Source: Lasioglossum baleicum
Taxonomy: Eukaryota; Arthropoda; Insecta; Hymenoptera; Halictidae
Assembly: GCF_051020765.1 (NCBI RefSeq)
Contig: NC_134935.1
Coordinates: 7,689,579-7,753,578, forward strand
DNA: 64,000 nt
Direction of reading: 5' to 3'
This document shows positions 36,336-46,950 of the stretch, one piece after another. The notes beneath the pieces were generated by a model, which ran no database searches, had not been told where the DNA came from, and saw only the letters and a program-made list of their open reading frames with translations. The position numbers were made by a program, and so were the translations under genes. Positions within the stretch are counted from its first letter, which is position 1. Every line of letters starts with the position of its first letter.

Positions 36336-37707
36336 AAAATTGTTCCAAGAATGTAGCAATTAAATGTTTGAGAACGTTGTTGTTGTTTGGAAGTATCAAT
36401 CAAATTCGATATTATCGAGCTCTATAAAAATTTTATTGAACTTTTTATTAACAAAATTGACTTTTTACAGGACGGCGGATACCAGTCACTTTTAGTGCTC
36501 GTCAGGTTCAGTGAGATTAAGTGAACGGTTTCTGGGACGAAGTGCGAACGTCTGCGCCGCTAAAACTCATTGTTTGGCGAACGGTTGGCAGTCCACTCTG
36601 GCAATGAGCCACCGTCTGCCAAATTATCGGATAATTCGGTCCGCCTCCTCGTTCCGATCACGTCCGATACCATCTTTAAAGAGACTTTATGGACTGGTCT
36701 GAGAAGCATAGTCCGCGGACACCGGTTCCCCAGTGGTTTATTGGATCGACTGGTTCTCGTTCGATAATGTTCGCAGCGGCGAGTGTCCTCCCGATATTTC
36801 CGCCCTAACTTATCCCCTAACAGCGCTTTATTTCGTCTCTGAAGCTACGCAAACCTCCTCCTTACTGCATAAAATAAATTGCAGGTGGTTTAAAACGTGA
36901 CATCTTCTGTCGCATGACTTAAGAATTCAATTTTGAATTTTCCATGTGGAAGAATTAAGGTATTTTCGTTGCTAATAATGTTCATGGTGTTAATAATGTT
37001 AGTTGTTATGTATATTCATTGTTGAATGTTCAGTATTTGTTGTCAGTTATTATAGGAATGTTAGTTTATCAAGAATCGCAAGACTGGCTGCTCATTGCTG
37101 CTCGTTCCCTCTGCATTTTAACGCACTCTTGCAACTTCTTTTTTCGCAAAACGCACCATACTCTTCCTCTCGTAGAGGAAGCCCGCGCCGGTTACTGTAT
37201 TTTATCTTGGAAATTCTCTGTTGCCGGGGAACCAGCCGGATCCAGTGGGCTCTCCGCTCCGCCAGCATTCGAGATGCTACGAGGATCAATTGACCCCCTT
37301 GCGTTGCACTACCTCGCGCCAGGTGTAGGATTTCGAACCTGAAATTCTTTTAGGAAATTTCTGCCACTCGATCCACGGCTTCAACTGCCGCTATTGTTTC
37401 TGGAACTGGCGGATACCATTCGAATGACGCATTTCGCATTTTTTATCGCAGCATCTGCCTCCAAGCATTTCCGCAAATTTTATTATCAAGACGCGTGGTC
37501 GTACATTGTTCGATCTTAACGGCACTAAATCTTCCTCGCGCTTGTGTATAATCTTTCAAATGGAAAAATTCATTTCTTAATTGACGCAAATATTTTGACA
37601 AGCCGTGAACGAGATTATGCATTAATCGGAGAAAAGGATTGAAATGGAAAAATCTTGCAAGTTCGAAGGATCATATATGTGCCCATAATATATATATATA
37701 TAATTAA
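36336..37707. other. Non-coding, mixed
   Basis: ORFs at 36511-36767 and 37003-37342 have no domain. A TA run lies near 37688-37701. Confidence 0.4.
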
Positions 37708-37911
37708 TAGACTGCGGATCTTCATGCATTTATAGTAAAATTGAGTAGATGAAATTCAAAACTGTTGAAATATTTTAAAAATTGAAGATGTCAATATATG
37801 ATTTCTCTTCGATTAAAATCATTAAGGGAAGAACCAACATCCAATTTGGTTTTTATTTGCCCTTGCAACCAATGCAGACAATTTTTATTTTACATAAAGA
37901 TCCGCTGTCTA
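37708..37911. mobile_element. TAGACTGCGGAT-family MITE, complete, about 204 bp
   Basis: The left end is TAGACTGCGGATCTTCATGC, the right end CATAAAGATCCGCTGTCTA. Interior 'cattaagggaagaacc' and 'agacaatttttattttaca'. Orientation opposite to the pair at 31 kb. Confidence 0.8.
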
Positions 37912-38463
37912 ATCAATAAATATATCTCACAATCAAGTGGACTTTTCAGAAAACGAAATATTTCCATCGGAGATGAAGAAATCCTCTTGCAAAGTCCTAG
38001 GCAACAGCGCATGATCGTGTCCAGGAAACAAATGGAACAATCGTGGAAAAACGCGACGATAACGGAAAGCCGCGTGGGCCGGAGCGTCGATTCAGCCGCG
38101 AAATTAAATTCGAGAATCTGAAAAGCGAGCGCCGAGAGCTTTGCCGATGTTTCGAGGATGGCCCTCGAAATTCCGGAAATAACTTCCGGGGAAGCTGACG
38201 GGGTCCGTGCAGTTACAATCACCGCCCCCGCGATATCCAATTTTTAACTTCCATTTCGGCCGGTAACGATTAGCGAGCGACGCGACGCCGAACGAGCGTC
38301 GAAAATGAACACACTCACAGACACGTAGAAGGAGAGAGAAAACTGACAATGAGTGTCGATGGGAATGGAGATGAAAGGACTCTGTACACTGTCGGTAATG
38401 GTAACAACGAATGTTCAATGTTGAACATATTTAATTTTCAAAAATTAATGTTCACTGATAAAA
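37912..38463. other. GC-rich non-coding
   Basis: Competing ORFs on both strands (37798-38418) without domains. Confidence 0.4.
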
Positions 38464-38890
38464 AGACAGCGGATATTATGCGTTTATAACAAAAAGCAGG
38501 TGTAATTCAGCACAGTGAAAACATCAGAAGAATTTAACACTTCACCTACCGGAAGCCTATTAATAGGATTTTCAATAATTTTGCTGTACCAAAAGAAAGC
38601 ATAGAAATTTTCTTTTACATTGCAATCTTAAATGAAACTATTAGATAACGCTATTGAGAGGGTGTCTTGTTAGTTCATAATGAAAATTGCTGTTATTATT
38701 GAAGGTTCCATTAAAAAGTGTTTAGCCATGAACCGTAGATTTTTCAAAATTAAGCAATAATCACCGGTCGGTAATGTGTTAAAATCACTGTTATATAATT
38801 TTCGACTTATTAAACATTAAGAAAGAAAGTCAATTTCAATTTCACCCCAGTTGTTTGCAAATCGGGCAGAACATTTTTATTTTATTCGAT
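38464..38890. mobile_element. TAGACTGCGGAT-family MITE split by a TTAA MITE
   Basis: The left piece is AGACAGCGGATATTATGCG to CATCAGAAGAATT. The right piece resumes with CACTGTTATATAATTTTCGA and ends near 'cagaacatttttatttta'. The same blocks flank the retrotransposon at 43652-45226. Confidence 0.75.
38534..38782. mobile_element. TTAA-flanked MITE, 249 bp, inserted in a MITE
   Basis: The left end is TTAACACTTCACCTACCGG, the right end CCGGTCGGTAATGTGTTAA, with TTAA at both ends. The interior (TAGTTCATAATGAAAATTGC, AAAAAGTGTTTAGCCATG) matches the reversed copy at 57916-58148. Termini resemble the TTAACACTAAACC family, so a piggyBac-type mover is likely. Confidence 0.8.
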
Positions 38891-39664
38891 ATTGCAAGTT
38901 TGAAGATGAATGTTTTAAGATTAATGTACAAAGTTGAATGTTCAAAGCTAAACATTCAATATTGCATGTTGAATGATAAATGTTGGAGAATGTTGAGCAG
39001 TGAAGGTTTAATTTTTCAGAAATTGAAGTCGAACGTTACAAGCGTGGAAAATTAACGAAAGGGGAGAGACAAAGAGAGAGAGAGAGAGGGAGTGGAGAGC
39101 GGCGAGAAAACAAATAAAAGGATTTGCAACCACCAGGTAACAGCAGGAAAAAAGCTCGCTTTTCATTGGACTCTTTCGCGCGGCGGCCGTTCTTTGACAA
39201 AGCTCGTCCGGGGAACGTTGTACGTCATTAAAATAGCTCGCATTAATGAAGCGTTCATCAGCGACCGGTCCATGGAACGCGCCTCGCCGGGTGCAACCAT
39301 TTCCGGTCACGGACGGAACCGCGACCCGCCACAGTGCGAAATAGAAACGGGAACAGTCCGACAAATAGCCAATTTCGGTGTGGTATTAATTAGCGTTCCT
39401 TCTATTCCCTCTGTAACCGTGTCAGGACACGCTCAGGTGTTGTAAAACTGATTTAGCTGCCGGTCTCTGATGAAAGAGACGGTATTCCTGTTCCAAAGAT
39501 ATACAAGAGATTGCTTGACCTAATTTTTTCGGGGACAGCTAATAATGAACGTTCTACCTGAAACATGGAGTAATTCAAGCTCTTCCAATATGTACGAAAA
39601 TAAGCAAGCGTATTTGTTCCTCGATTTCTACAGATGACTAATCTGTATCAAACAATACGATTTA
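38891..39664. other. Non-coding; short self-similar AATGTT-rich stretch
   Basis: 38900-39000 is built from variants of TTGAATGTTCAAAG. A GA-rich run lies near 39070-39095. The ORF pair at 39008-39445 is antisense-overlapping without domains. Confidence 0.45.
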
Positions 39665-40437
39665 ATTTAAATTAATTTAAAATTAGCTATCTGTAATTTA
39701 AAAAAAAAACTTTCTAAAAACCGCGCTTATATTAAAATGCACTAAAAAGGAGAAAATAATTTTTTTAAACATTAGTGACTATAAATAAAAGCGCGGAGCG
39801 CTAAACTATATTGACGTAATCATCGTGCGAGCTCCACGCTTTTATTTATAGTAACTAATGTCTAAAAAAAATTATTTTCTCCTTTTTAGTGCATTTTAAT
39901 ATCATCGTGGTTTTTAAAAAGTTTTTTTTATATTTTTTTATTTCCTAATTTTTAGTGTTTTTTAAATGGAATGCAAGATATAGTAATACAGGTATGAAAT
40001 AGTAAGGTATAGAAACGCAAGATATGGAAATACGCGAGATAGAATGAGGGGATGACTCCGAGAGATGACGTCTCTTGATGGAGTCCGAAATTGTCCGAAA
40101 TGGAAACTGAATGAACGGAACACCACACTGAGCTCCTTCGGTGCGAAATGTGTCAGTGCAGTGGGAATGAGTCGGAGTGGGAACGCGTAGTGGAGTAGGG
40201 AGCGCTGGCGCGCGGAGTGGGGATCGCTGAACGCGATCGAGGTATGACGGGTAGTATTAACATTATTTTTTCTCCTGAACGCACAGTTTTTTTAAATATT
40301 TGTTTTTTAATATTGCATCGCCATCCAGTTCTGAGCTATGTTTAAAGTTTCAAGTCTCTAGTTCATCGGGAAATGGTTTAAAATTCGATTACAAGATTTG
40401 ACGCATACAACAACAACGACAACTCGGCAAGTGGTAA
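39665..40437. mobile_element. Composite palindrome-plus-tail element, copy 2 (reversed)
   Basis: The palindrome half (about 39690-39950) is first, then the tail: ACTGAGCTCCTTCGGTGCG, 'gtgggaatgagtcggagtgg', GGAGCGCTGGCGCGCGGAGT, 'aacgcgatcgaggtatgacg' and the end 'caacgacaactcggcaag'. Much of the tail matches copy 1 almost base for base in reverse complement. No transposase ORF. Confidence 0.8.
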
Positions 40438-42268
40438 TAATAAGCCTAATATTTATTTAAGGGAGTAGACTCGTTTCCAGGATTGCAAGGGTTTTCATTT
40501 CTCGATAATACAAACACGGTGTTTTTCACTAGTCAAAAACCGTAGATAAAAGATCGATCTAGGGTGCTATCTGCCTCAAAAATCCTATTTTTTCGTTCAC
40601 GAGCCGTAATTTGCATTATTACGATGTGTTCGAAACTTTCACCGTCGATTAAACCACTAAATACAGCTGAAATTATATCGTGTATGGTGTCATTTTAATC
40701 AGAAAGATGCCAGTAATAAGTTAGTGAGAGTCCTATAAAAAAATATGTAATGAAAAACAAAGCGTTTCTAATTGGTATTACATTGTGAGAACACGCGAGC
40801 CTTTAAACTGTGCTGACGACGGCGGCGACACGCTTCGGCCACGATCCGTATTTCATTCTGTCCGTCTCTATGTTCGGCTGTCTATTGAAGTCTCGGCGCG
40901 GTAGACGCAGTCATAAAAAATAGTGTCCCAATGCTACCGCCGTCTGTGCAAAGCACAGCTGTTGGACAGCAAATGAGGATTTACTGTACTTATTCAAAGA
41001 GGTACTATATCAATTAGTTTAAAATCGTACCGCGCTGCAAACGAACAATACCAACATAATAGTATTTTCATATCGCAAATCGAACCACCGGGAGGATTAA
41101 AACATAAACATTAAACTGAAGAGTAGAGAATATTTGTCAGTTACCGGAACAAAAGGAGACAATCGAGTGGCCCGTTGCAACGGCGCATGTACCCTGCGCT
41201 GAATCGACGCCGCATCAAATGCAGGAGCACAGTGCATCATCAGAGAACGGGGCAGAAATTCGCGCGCAGTTCATTCTTTCCATTAACGGAAAGTGTGCTT
41301 TGTTCAAAATTCGAAACCGCGAGCGTGTTCGTAGGCCGAGCGCGATTTTAATACTTGGCTGGTACGCGCCGCGGACCGTTTCGGTTCTTTGTGCGAGAAA
41401 ATCATTTCGCCGGGCGTGTTCGTGCAGATTGAAAGACACCGCGATATATTGGCAGACAGGGAGAGAGAGAGAGAGAGAGACTGTTTCGTCTCCGCCCTGC
41501 TCTCGGGATCGAGAATATTTTTCGCGGAGCGCGAACTTTCCATTAGTTCGTGAATGGAGCCGCGAATGGGCGGGACCAGGGGAAACACAGAGAAGAAAGA
41601 AAGAGAGGGAATGAAAGGATAGGAGAGGAAAAAAAAAGAATATGAGTGTGGAAACGCGTTCCTCTGTTCCTCGGACCGGCGTTCTCTATCGCGCATTAAT
41701 CGGTCCGCTTGCTCGGAAAAATCATATTCCTGGTCTCGTGGCGGCGCTGATTTCCATCGACCTGTCTACGACCCACCCACGCTTTTTACCGTACTTTCCA
41801 CGCTGGTTTTCCATGCTGGTCCTTGCCTCGCCTCGCAGCCGTTTCTACCCCTTTCGTATTTTGTTTTACGAGCGTCGCACAGTTCCCTCTACTCTGCTAT
41901 GCTATGCTCTGATGGCTATGAAATGGTCAGATCCAACGCGTGCGTTCCATCGTATCGCTCGCCCATCGCCGACGAACGCTTCATTAAAGAGGTAAACTCG
42001 TTTCACGGATTGCACGGGTACGGGGTGCGCCTAGTAGTCAAAAGCGCAAGATGAAAGATCAATTTGGGCCGCGATCGATCGATCTATCAGTCGCACACAA
42101 AAGTCCTATTTTTTACGTTTACGAGGCGTAATTTGCATTATTCGGCAGCACGTAGCTGTCGCAGTTCTATGAAAGTAGCTAAAGGGTCTTTCAATAAGAG
42201 CGATAGAATTTTCAATTGAAATAAAACGAAAAATACGGAAAATAATCTAGTACTCACTGCTTTTTATT
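40438..42268. other. Non-coding with a duplicated 165-bp segment
   Basis: About 40464-40630 and 41990-42155 are direct repeats: ACTCGTTTCCAGGATTGCA against ACTCGTTTCACGGATTGCA, later 'gtaatttgcattatt'. Between them lies GC-rich sequence with a GA run (41461-41480) and competing ORFs without domains. Confidence 0.55.
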
Positions 42269-42550
42269 TTAACCCTCGGACTCGCGCCGATATTTCACCA
42301 ATGCAGTTTTAAGTTGTCGGCTGAGCAGCGATATCTTTCGTCGGAAAAGAATAGAATATGATATACCCTCTCGTTCTGGCACTAAGCGATTTCGAACAAG
42401 TTGAAAATAGAGGGGAACCACCCTTTGCACTCGGAGCTATTTTAACTCGAAGATTAAACTTTTTTACCGACCTAGAATATTAATTTTAAATTTTATGGTA
42501 CAGCAATTTTTAATGGCGCCTCAGAGTCGCCATTCGAATGCTGAGGGTTA
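42269..42550. mobile_element. TTAACCCT-family MITE, complete, about 280 bp
   Basis: The left end is TTAACCCTCGGACTCG, the right end GCTGAGGGTTAA. The inverted interior (TTTAATGGCGCCTCAGAGTC, CCGACCTAGAATATTA) is shared in reverse with 46745-46950. A second GGAGGGTTAA lies at 42589-42598 just outside. TTAA ends suggest piggyBac type. Confidence 0.7.
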
Positions 42551-43574
42551 AATTAACACCGTCGTCTTGGGCATAGCATACGGAGGGTTAAAGTACATTC
42601 GATGACATTATACATGAAATACAATATCATATAAATGACCACCACGATTGCGTGTGGTGGAGTGGATAATTAAGTTGCTGGAAAAAATCGCAACAGATCA
42701 TGGAACAAAATGTCATAAAACTAAAATGGTAAAAAGTTGACCTTCATTTTCCCTCGAGAAAAGCGAAAAGACTTTCCGAACGACCTGATAAAAGCAATCC
42801 AAGTCGCCGAAGAACTTTCGGCAGGATTTGTTAAACAATAATGCCGGAACAAATGCGACGCGTCTCTCGGCACAAGATTTTTCCATCAAAGCAATGGGTA
42901 GCACAAGTTGGTGTAGCGGTTCTTATTGACTCAGCCCGTATGCGCTGACGGTTCTCGCTCGCGGCATAAGCTCGGGCCGGGTCGGGTCTGATATCTGGGT
43001 GAAACATTGAACAAAAGCGTGCGGATGCAACAGCGCTGCGCCGCGCGTCACGAAACGAAAGAGCCGGGAAACGAGCCGAGAAAAAGATATAAAAGGACAA
43101 TGGAAAAAAGACGGGGAAGAACACCGTGTGCACGGGGGTTGCTGGTGGTGGTGGTGGAAAAGCTGGAGCAAGCAGGAGGAGGATCCAGGAAAGAGGAACG
43201 GAGAGAGAGAGAGAAAGGGGATCCGCTGGAAACTTTATCTCGCGGAAAGTTCCGAGTCACTAGAAAAGTAATTTCGTGGACGATACACTCCCGACGATAC
43301 AAGCTGGGAGACGATACACGTTCGTCGTTGCGAATCTTTCGACGAGAACAGTAGCTCGACCCGGCCCGGCCCGATGTCCCACGGGATGAGACGGGCAAAG
43401 ACACTGTCCGCTAAATGGGCATCAAACTTCTCGGAATGATTCGATCGACGTTCTTGCGAACTTGAGGCACTTGTCCTCGTATTACTGAAGATTGTTGGAC
43501 AATTGTGTAATGTTGCGGGACAAGTGGGGTACACAGGCTGTCGATTAACTGTCCCGCCTGAATTTACTCCTAAA
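42551..43574. other. GC-rich non-coding
   Basis: ORFs at 42831-43534 lie in both directions over the same purine-rich sequence. I see no domain. Confidence 0.4.
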
Positions 43575-43698
43575 TAGACAGCGGATTTTATGCGTTCACG
43601 ACAAAAATGAGCAGGTGTAATTCGACACAGTGAAAATATTAGAAGAATTTAATTAATTTAATTATTTATTTATATTGATGCCGTAAACCTAGTTTGGT

Positions 43699-44588
43699 TT
43701 ATATAGCATACATTATTATGACATTATACAAAAAGATAGAGAAGTATATAACACATAGTATGTATAAAGTGGAATTATATAGTATAAACGTTAGGCGGTA
43801 AATCCTAATCTTACATTTTTTAATAAAGTTAAAAATAAACGTTAGCGCTGTAATATCTAGTACGCTTAGAAAAAAATTAATAGTGTAGGGAGGATAGTGT
43901 TTACGATCGAGGAGCAGTTCAAACAGGTGTTCTCGTTCCGAATCATATTCTGGACATTGCCAGATGATATGATTGAGATCCTGAGCCTCCGCTCCGCATT
44001 CGCAAGAACCATCCGAAATGAAGCGTACTCTCGCCAGTGAGGCATTTAAATTATAGTGATTTGAACGGCTCCTGTTAACAAACGCAACAAAATCTCTCGG
44101 TAAGTTGAGACTAGAAAACCAATGTATTCTGGAGTCGCTAAAAAAATGTTGAAAAAAATATACACCTTTGTGTAAGCCTTCAGTCTTAATTTTATCATTC
44201 GATGACATTCTCATTTGATATTTAAAATCGCTAACGAAATCGGTAAACGGTATTTTGACGTTCGATACGATTCCCGATTCTGTAGCTTCTTTGGCTAACG
44301 AGTCAGCCTTTTCATTACCTACTAAGCCAATGTGCGCAGGGATCCAGATAAATTGTACAAATTTAGTATTACTAGTGCAGGATATAAAATTGCAATATTT
44401 GTTCTTAATTTCTAAGAGCAGTTTGTTACAACGCGAATTCAACAAAGGTTTTTGTAAGGCTTTGATTACACTTTGTGAATCTGAAAAAATTAGAAAGTTT
44501 GAATCAGTGTGGGAGCTAACCACATCTAAAGCTCGATTAATTGCGAAACATTCTGCTGTAAATATCGACGCTTGTCTATGTAGGCTAA
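43699..44588 (-). pseudogene. RNase H second half and CCHC-like C-terminal knuckle
   Basis: It carries the remaining RNase H signatures: the glutamate of TAECFAINRA, the aspartate of FSDSQSV, and WIPAHIGLVGNEKAD with the conserved histidine and last aspartate. A knuckle CECGAEAQDLNHIIWQC follows, the usual C-terminal motif of this retrotransposon type. All four RNase H acidic positions are visible, so decay is slight apart from the two frameshifts. Stop at 43699-43701. Confidence 0.9.
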
Positions 44589-44589
44589 T

Positions 44590-45020
44590 TTTTTTGGCTC
44601 ATATTTAATTGTGGGCAGTAATAAGCTGCCCCCACTGATTGTGCATTTTCTGTTTTACTGCCATCTGTGTAAATCTCAATCGTTTGCGGAGGGGCCGACT
44701 CAATAAAGTCCTTTAAGACAGCATAAGGGTAGACTGAGTTCTTTATAGATTTACCCAATTCAAGGTCACAGAGTGGGATGTCAACTAAAGATCTGTAATT
44801 GCTGGAGTATATAGGATGCCTTTCATTTGTCGAGATACCTTCGAGAAGTTCAGAGATATTAATGAGACTTTCGAATAAAATCGAGTGCTTTACTCTACTA
44901 TTAGAAAATAACGTTATGAGATTAGTATTGCTACCAAAAAGAATTTTATTTGATACTAGATCTTTAAGTGAAAAGCACTTAAGAAGGTATTTTTTTTGCA
45001 AGAAAACTGCTTCTGTCCAG
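44590..45020 (-). pseudogene. RNase H first half
   Basis: This frame continues the RT tail and enters RNase H with IEIYTDGSKT, which carries the first catalytic aspartate, followed by VGAAYYCP. It ends in a stop after LNMSQKN, caused by a one-base shift at a run of seven A on the minus strand (44589-44595). The next frame picks up the domain without loss of other sequence. Confidence 0.85.
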
Positions 45021-45226
45021 AAAATTGGTGGTCTCAGCTTCACCTAATAAAATATTGGTGGGCGTACTTATTCTATAACCTAATGCGATTCTAATCGCAG
45101 CTAATTGAATACGATCTAATTTGAGTTGCAAATTTTTGTTTCTCGGAACATATACAAAACAGTTATACTCCATGACCGGCTTGATAAGACTACCAAAGAT
45201 CGTCATTAGGGTTTCCGGTGATGCCC
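44995..45226 (-). pseudogene. Reverse transcriptase C-terminal (thumb) fragment
   Basis: The minus-strand frame begins within RT and includes FGSLIKPVMEYN, LDRIQLAAIRIALGY and STPTNILLGEAE. This LxxxQxxALRxALG/STPTN pattern is typical of the region after the RT palm in I-type elements. The YxDD catalytic centre is upstream of the truncation and absent. The frame is lost near an eight-T run on the plus strand (about 44990-44997). Confidence 0.85.
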
Positions 45227-45361
45227 TAGAAGAATTTACTACGCTGTTATATAAATTTCGACTTATTAACTGTATTAAGAGAAACAATCAATTTCTGTTT
45301 CACTTCAGGTTGCCGCAATTCAGGTAGAAAATTTTTATTTTGCTTAAACATCCGGAGTCTA

Positions 45362-46496
45362 GTAATCACAAAGAAGATTTTGTCCAGCTGGCACCTCGAA
45401 TTGCAGCACTATACGGCGGCAGCGTATGTACTCGGCACTACAGACATGTCGAAGTGCAACTCTCGAAAGTATTCGAACTATTCCTCAGCATAATTCCATT
45501 GAACAAAGTAACCACCGTTGTACAAGCATCTGCTCTCTCGAGCGATGCTTCTCGAAGCAGAACGTTTCTCTTAAGCATTCTTCCGGCATCGAAATCTTCT
45601 GCACGCGGAAAATAAACTAACTGGATCTTTGACCTCGGCGTCGTTTATCGAGCTCCCAGAGGTTGATGGGGGCGTATGGGGGTTGAGAACAAAGGGACGG
45701 AGAGAGTAGAGGGAGAACGCGGAGCGTTTTCGCTATCGAAACGTCGCGGCACGGATCTCCGCGGAACGATGAGAAATAAGTTCTCGCGAAATATGTCGGA
45801 ACGTTGAGAAAATGAGTTTCCCGTGAAAAATTGCAGGGAGAAAGAGAGAAGCAGAAAAAGGAGATGAAAGCGAGAGAGAGAGAGAACGCCTTGGGAACAT
45901 TCATCGTTATCAACGGAGACGCACGTGAATAAATAAGAGATCTCTCGCCGTCGCGCCGGAACGAAAGTAGAGAATTATCCGACGTCTCTTCCGTTTAACG
46001 ATTTGCTTGTGCTCGCGTTTCGAATATTCATCTGCCGGCAATTTTTCCGTTGTTGACTCTCGAGACAGACGATTCCGCCGCCAACGACGAGGCGAGGCGA
46101 GGCAAGGCGAGGCCAGATGCAGCGGCTGGCAAGTTTTCTCGTTAGGCGGTTAATTCGCGAATCGATCTCCTCCCGGATTATTAAAAAGCTGTGGAAGCCA
46201 CTCGCCCACCTATCAACTGGACGCAAAAATATTCTCATGAATATTCCTCCAGTGATCCGTCAGCACATTGTACAGAGTTGTCTAAAATCTTGTCGAATAT
46301 GTATAGAGGTTTCCGTTATTCCCTGGTTTGCTCTTCTGCCGATTCCTCCTCTTCTTCTTCTGTCGTGTACTTCTCTTTTACTCAAACCAATAATAAAGTC
46401 GACCGCCACGAGCACGCATGAATAAAGTTGCTCAGAGAAAGTTGATTTCTCTATGACATATCCAGAAATCATCGATATCTTTATTTAACTCATACT
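45362..46496. other. GC-rich non-coding
   Basis: ORFs at 45340-46472 overlap on both strands without domains. A GAGGC-type short repeat lies near 46086-46115. Confidence 0.4.
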
Positions 46497-46542
46497 TCCC
46501 ACAAATGTCGCAATTCTATTTTATATAATGATCCGCAGTCTA
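46497..46542. mobile_element. TAGACTGCGGAT-family MITE end
   Basis: Only the terminal ~45 bp remain: 'gtcgcaattctattttat' then ATGATCCGCAGTCTA. Confidence 0.6.
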
Positions 46543-46744
46543 GTAATAACAAGTGGAAGGTATGCCATCGCTACACGAAAAACGAAATTACTTTCCGAAC
46601 GACCTAATAATATCGAGATCTTGTGCTCTGAAAATCCAGCTGCGAACCCAGACGAAATGAACTCCGAACCTTGAAGAAGGAGCAGCGAACACACCTCGAC
46701 GATTAAGTATTGGACCTTGAAGATTGGACTTTGATCGTTAAATC

Positions 46745-46950
46745 TTAACCCTTAGCACTCGACTGGTGACTCTGAGGCGCCACTAAAATTGCTCTACCAT
46801 TATTTAAAATATTGTTTATCTTATTAGATAAGTCGGTATCTAATCAATCACTGAACATTTAAGTATTGTATGAGGTAGTATATCAATTTAAATATTCAAG
46901 GAAATATTCTAGGTCGGAAGAAATGTTTAATTTTCAAGTTAGAATAATGT
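46745..46950. mobile_element. TTAACCCT-family MITE, partial
   Basis: It begins TTAACCCTTAGCACTCGAC, then GAGGCGCCACTAAAATTGCT, 'ggtatctaatcaatcac' and ATTCTAGGTCGGAAGAAAT. The right terminal repeat is not evident. A TGAGGTAGTA string inside (46871-46880) is not let-7. Short CTTGAAGATTGGAC-like repeats lie just upstream (46660-46740). Confidence 0.7.

Larger units (their letters stand above)
43652..45226 (-). mobile_element. 5'-truncated non-LTR retrotransposon (RNase H-bearing, I/R1-type)
   Basis: It lies between perfect 12-bp copies of TAGAAGAATTTA (43640-43651 and 45227-45238), the target duplication. In minus orientation it retains the C-terminal end of the reverse transcriptase, a whole RNase H domain and a terminal zinc knuckle, then a short 3'-UTR and an AT-rich tail. 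Upstream coding is missing, as usual for incomplete reverse transcription. An RNase H after the RT places it in the I/R1-type groups; the exact clade needs a phylogeny. Two frameshifts at homopolymers break the frame. Inserted into a MITE. Confidence 0.9.
43575..45361. mobile_element. TAGACTGCGGAT-family MITE split by a retrotransposon
   Basis: The left piece 43575-43651 starts TAGACAGCGGATTTTATGCG. The right piece 45239-45361 starts CTACGCTGTTATATAAATTT and ends ACATCCGGAGTCTA. Joined, these have the order of the copy at 38464-38890. Confidence 0.8.

Noticed and set aside
46871..46880. TGAGGTAGTA resembling the start of let-7
   Set aside because: The match stops after ten bases, no hairpin surrounds it, and it lies in a dispersed TTAACCCT-family MITE.
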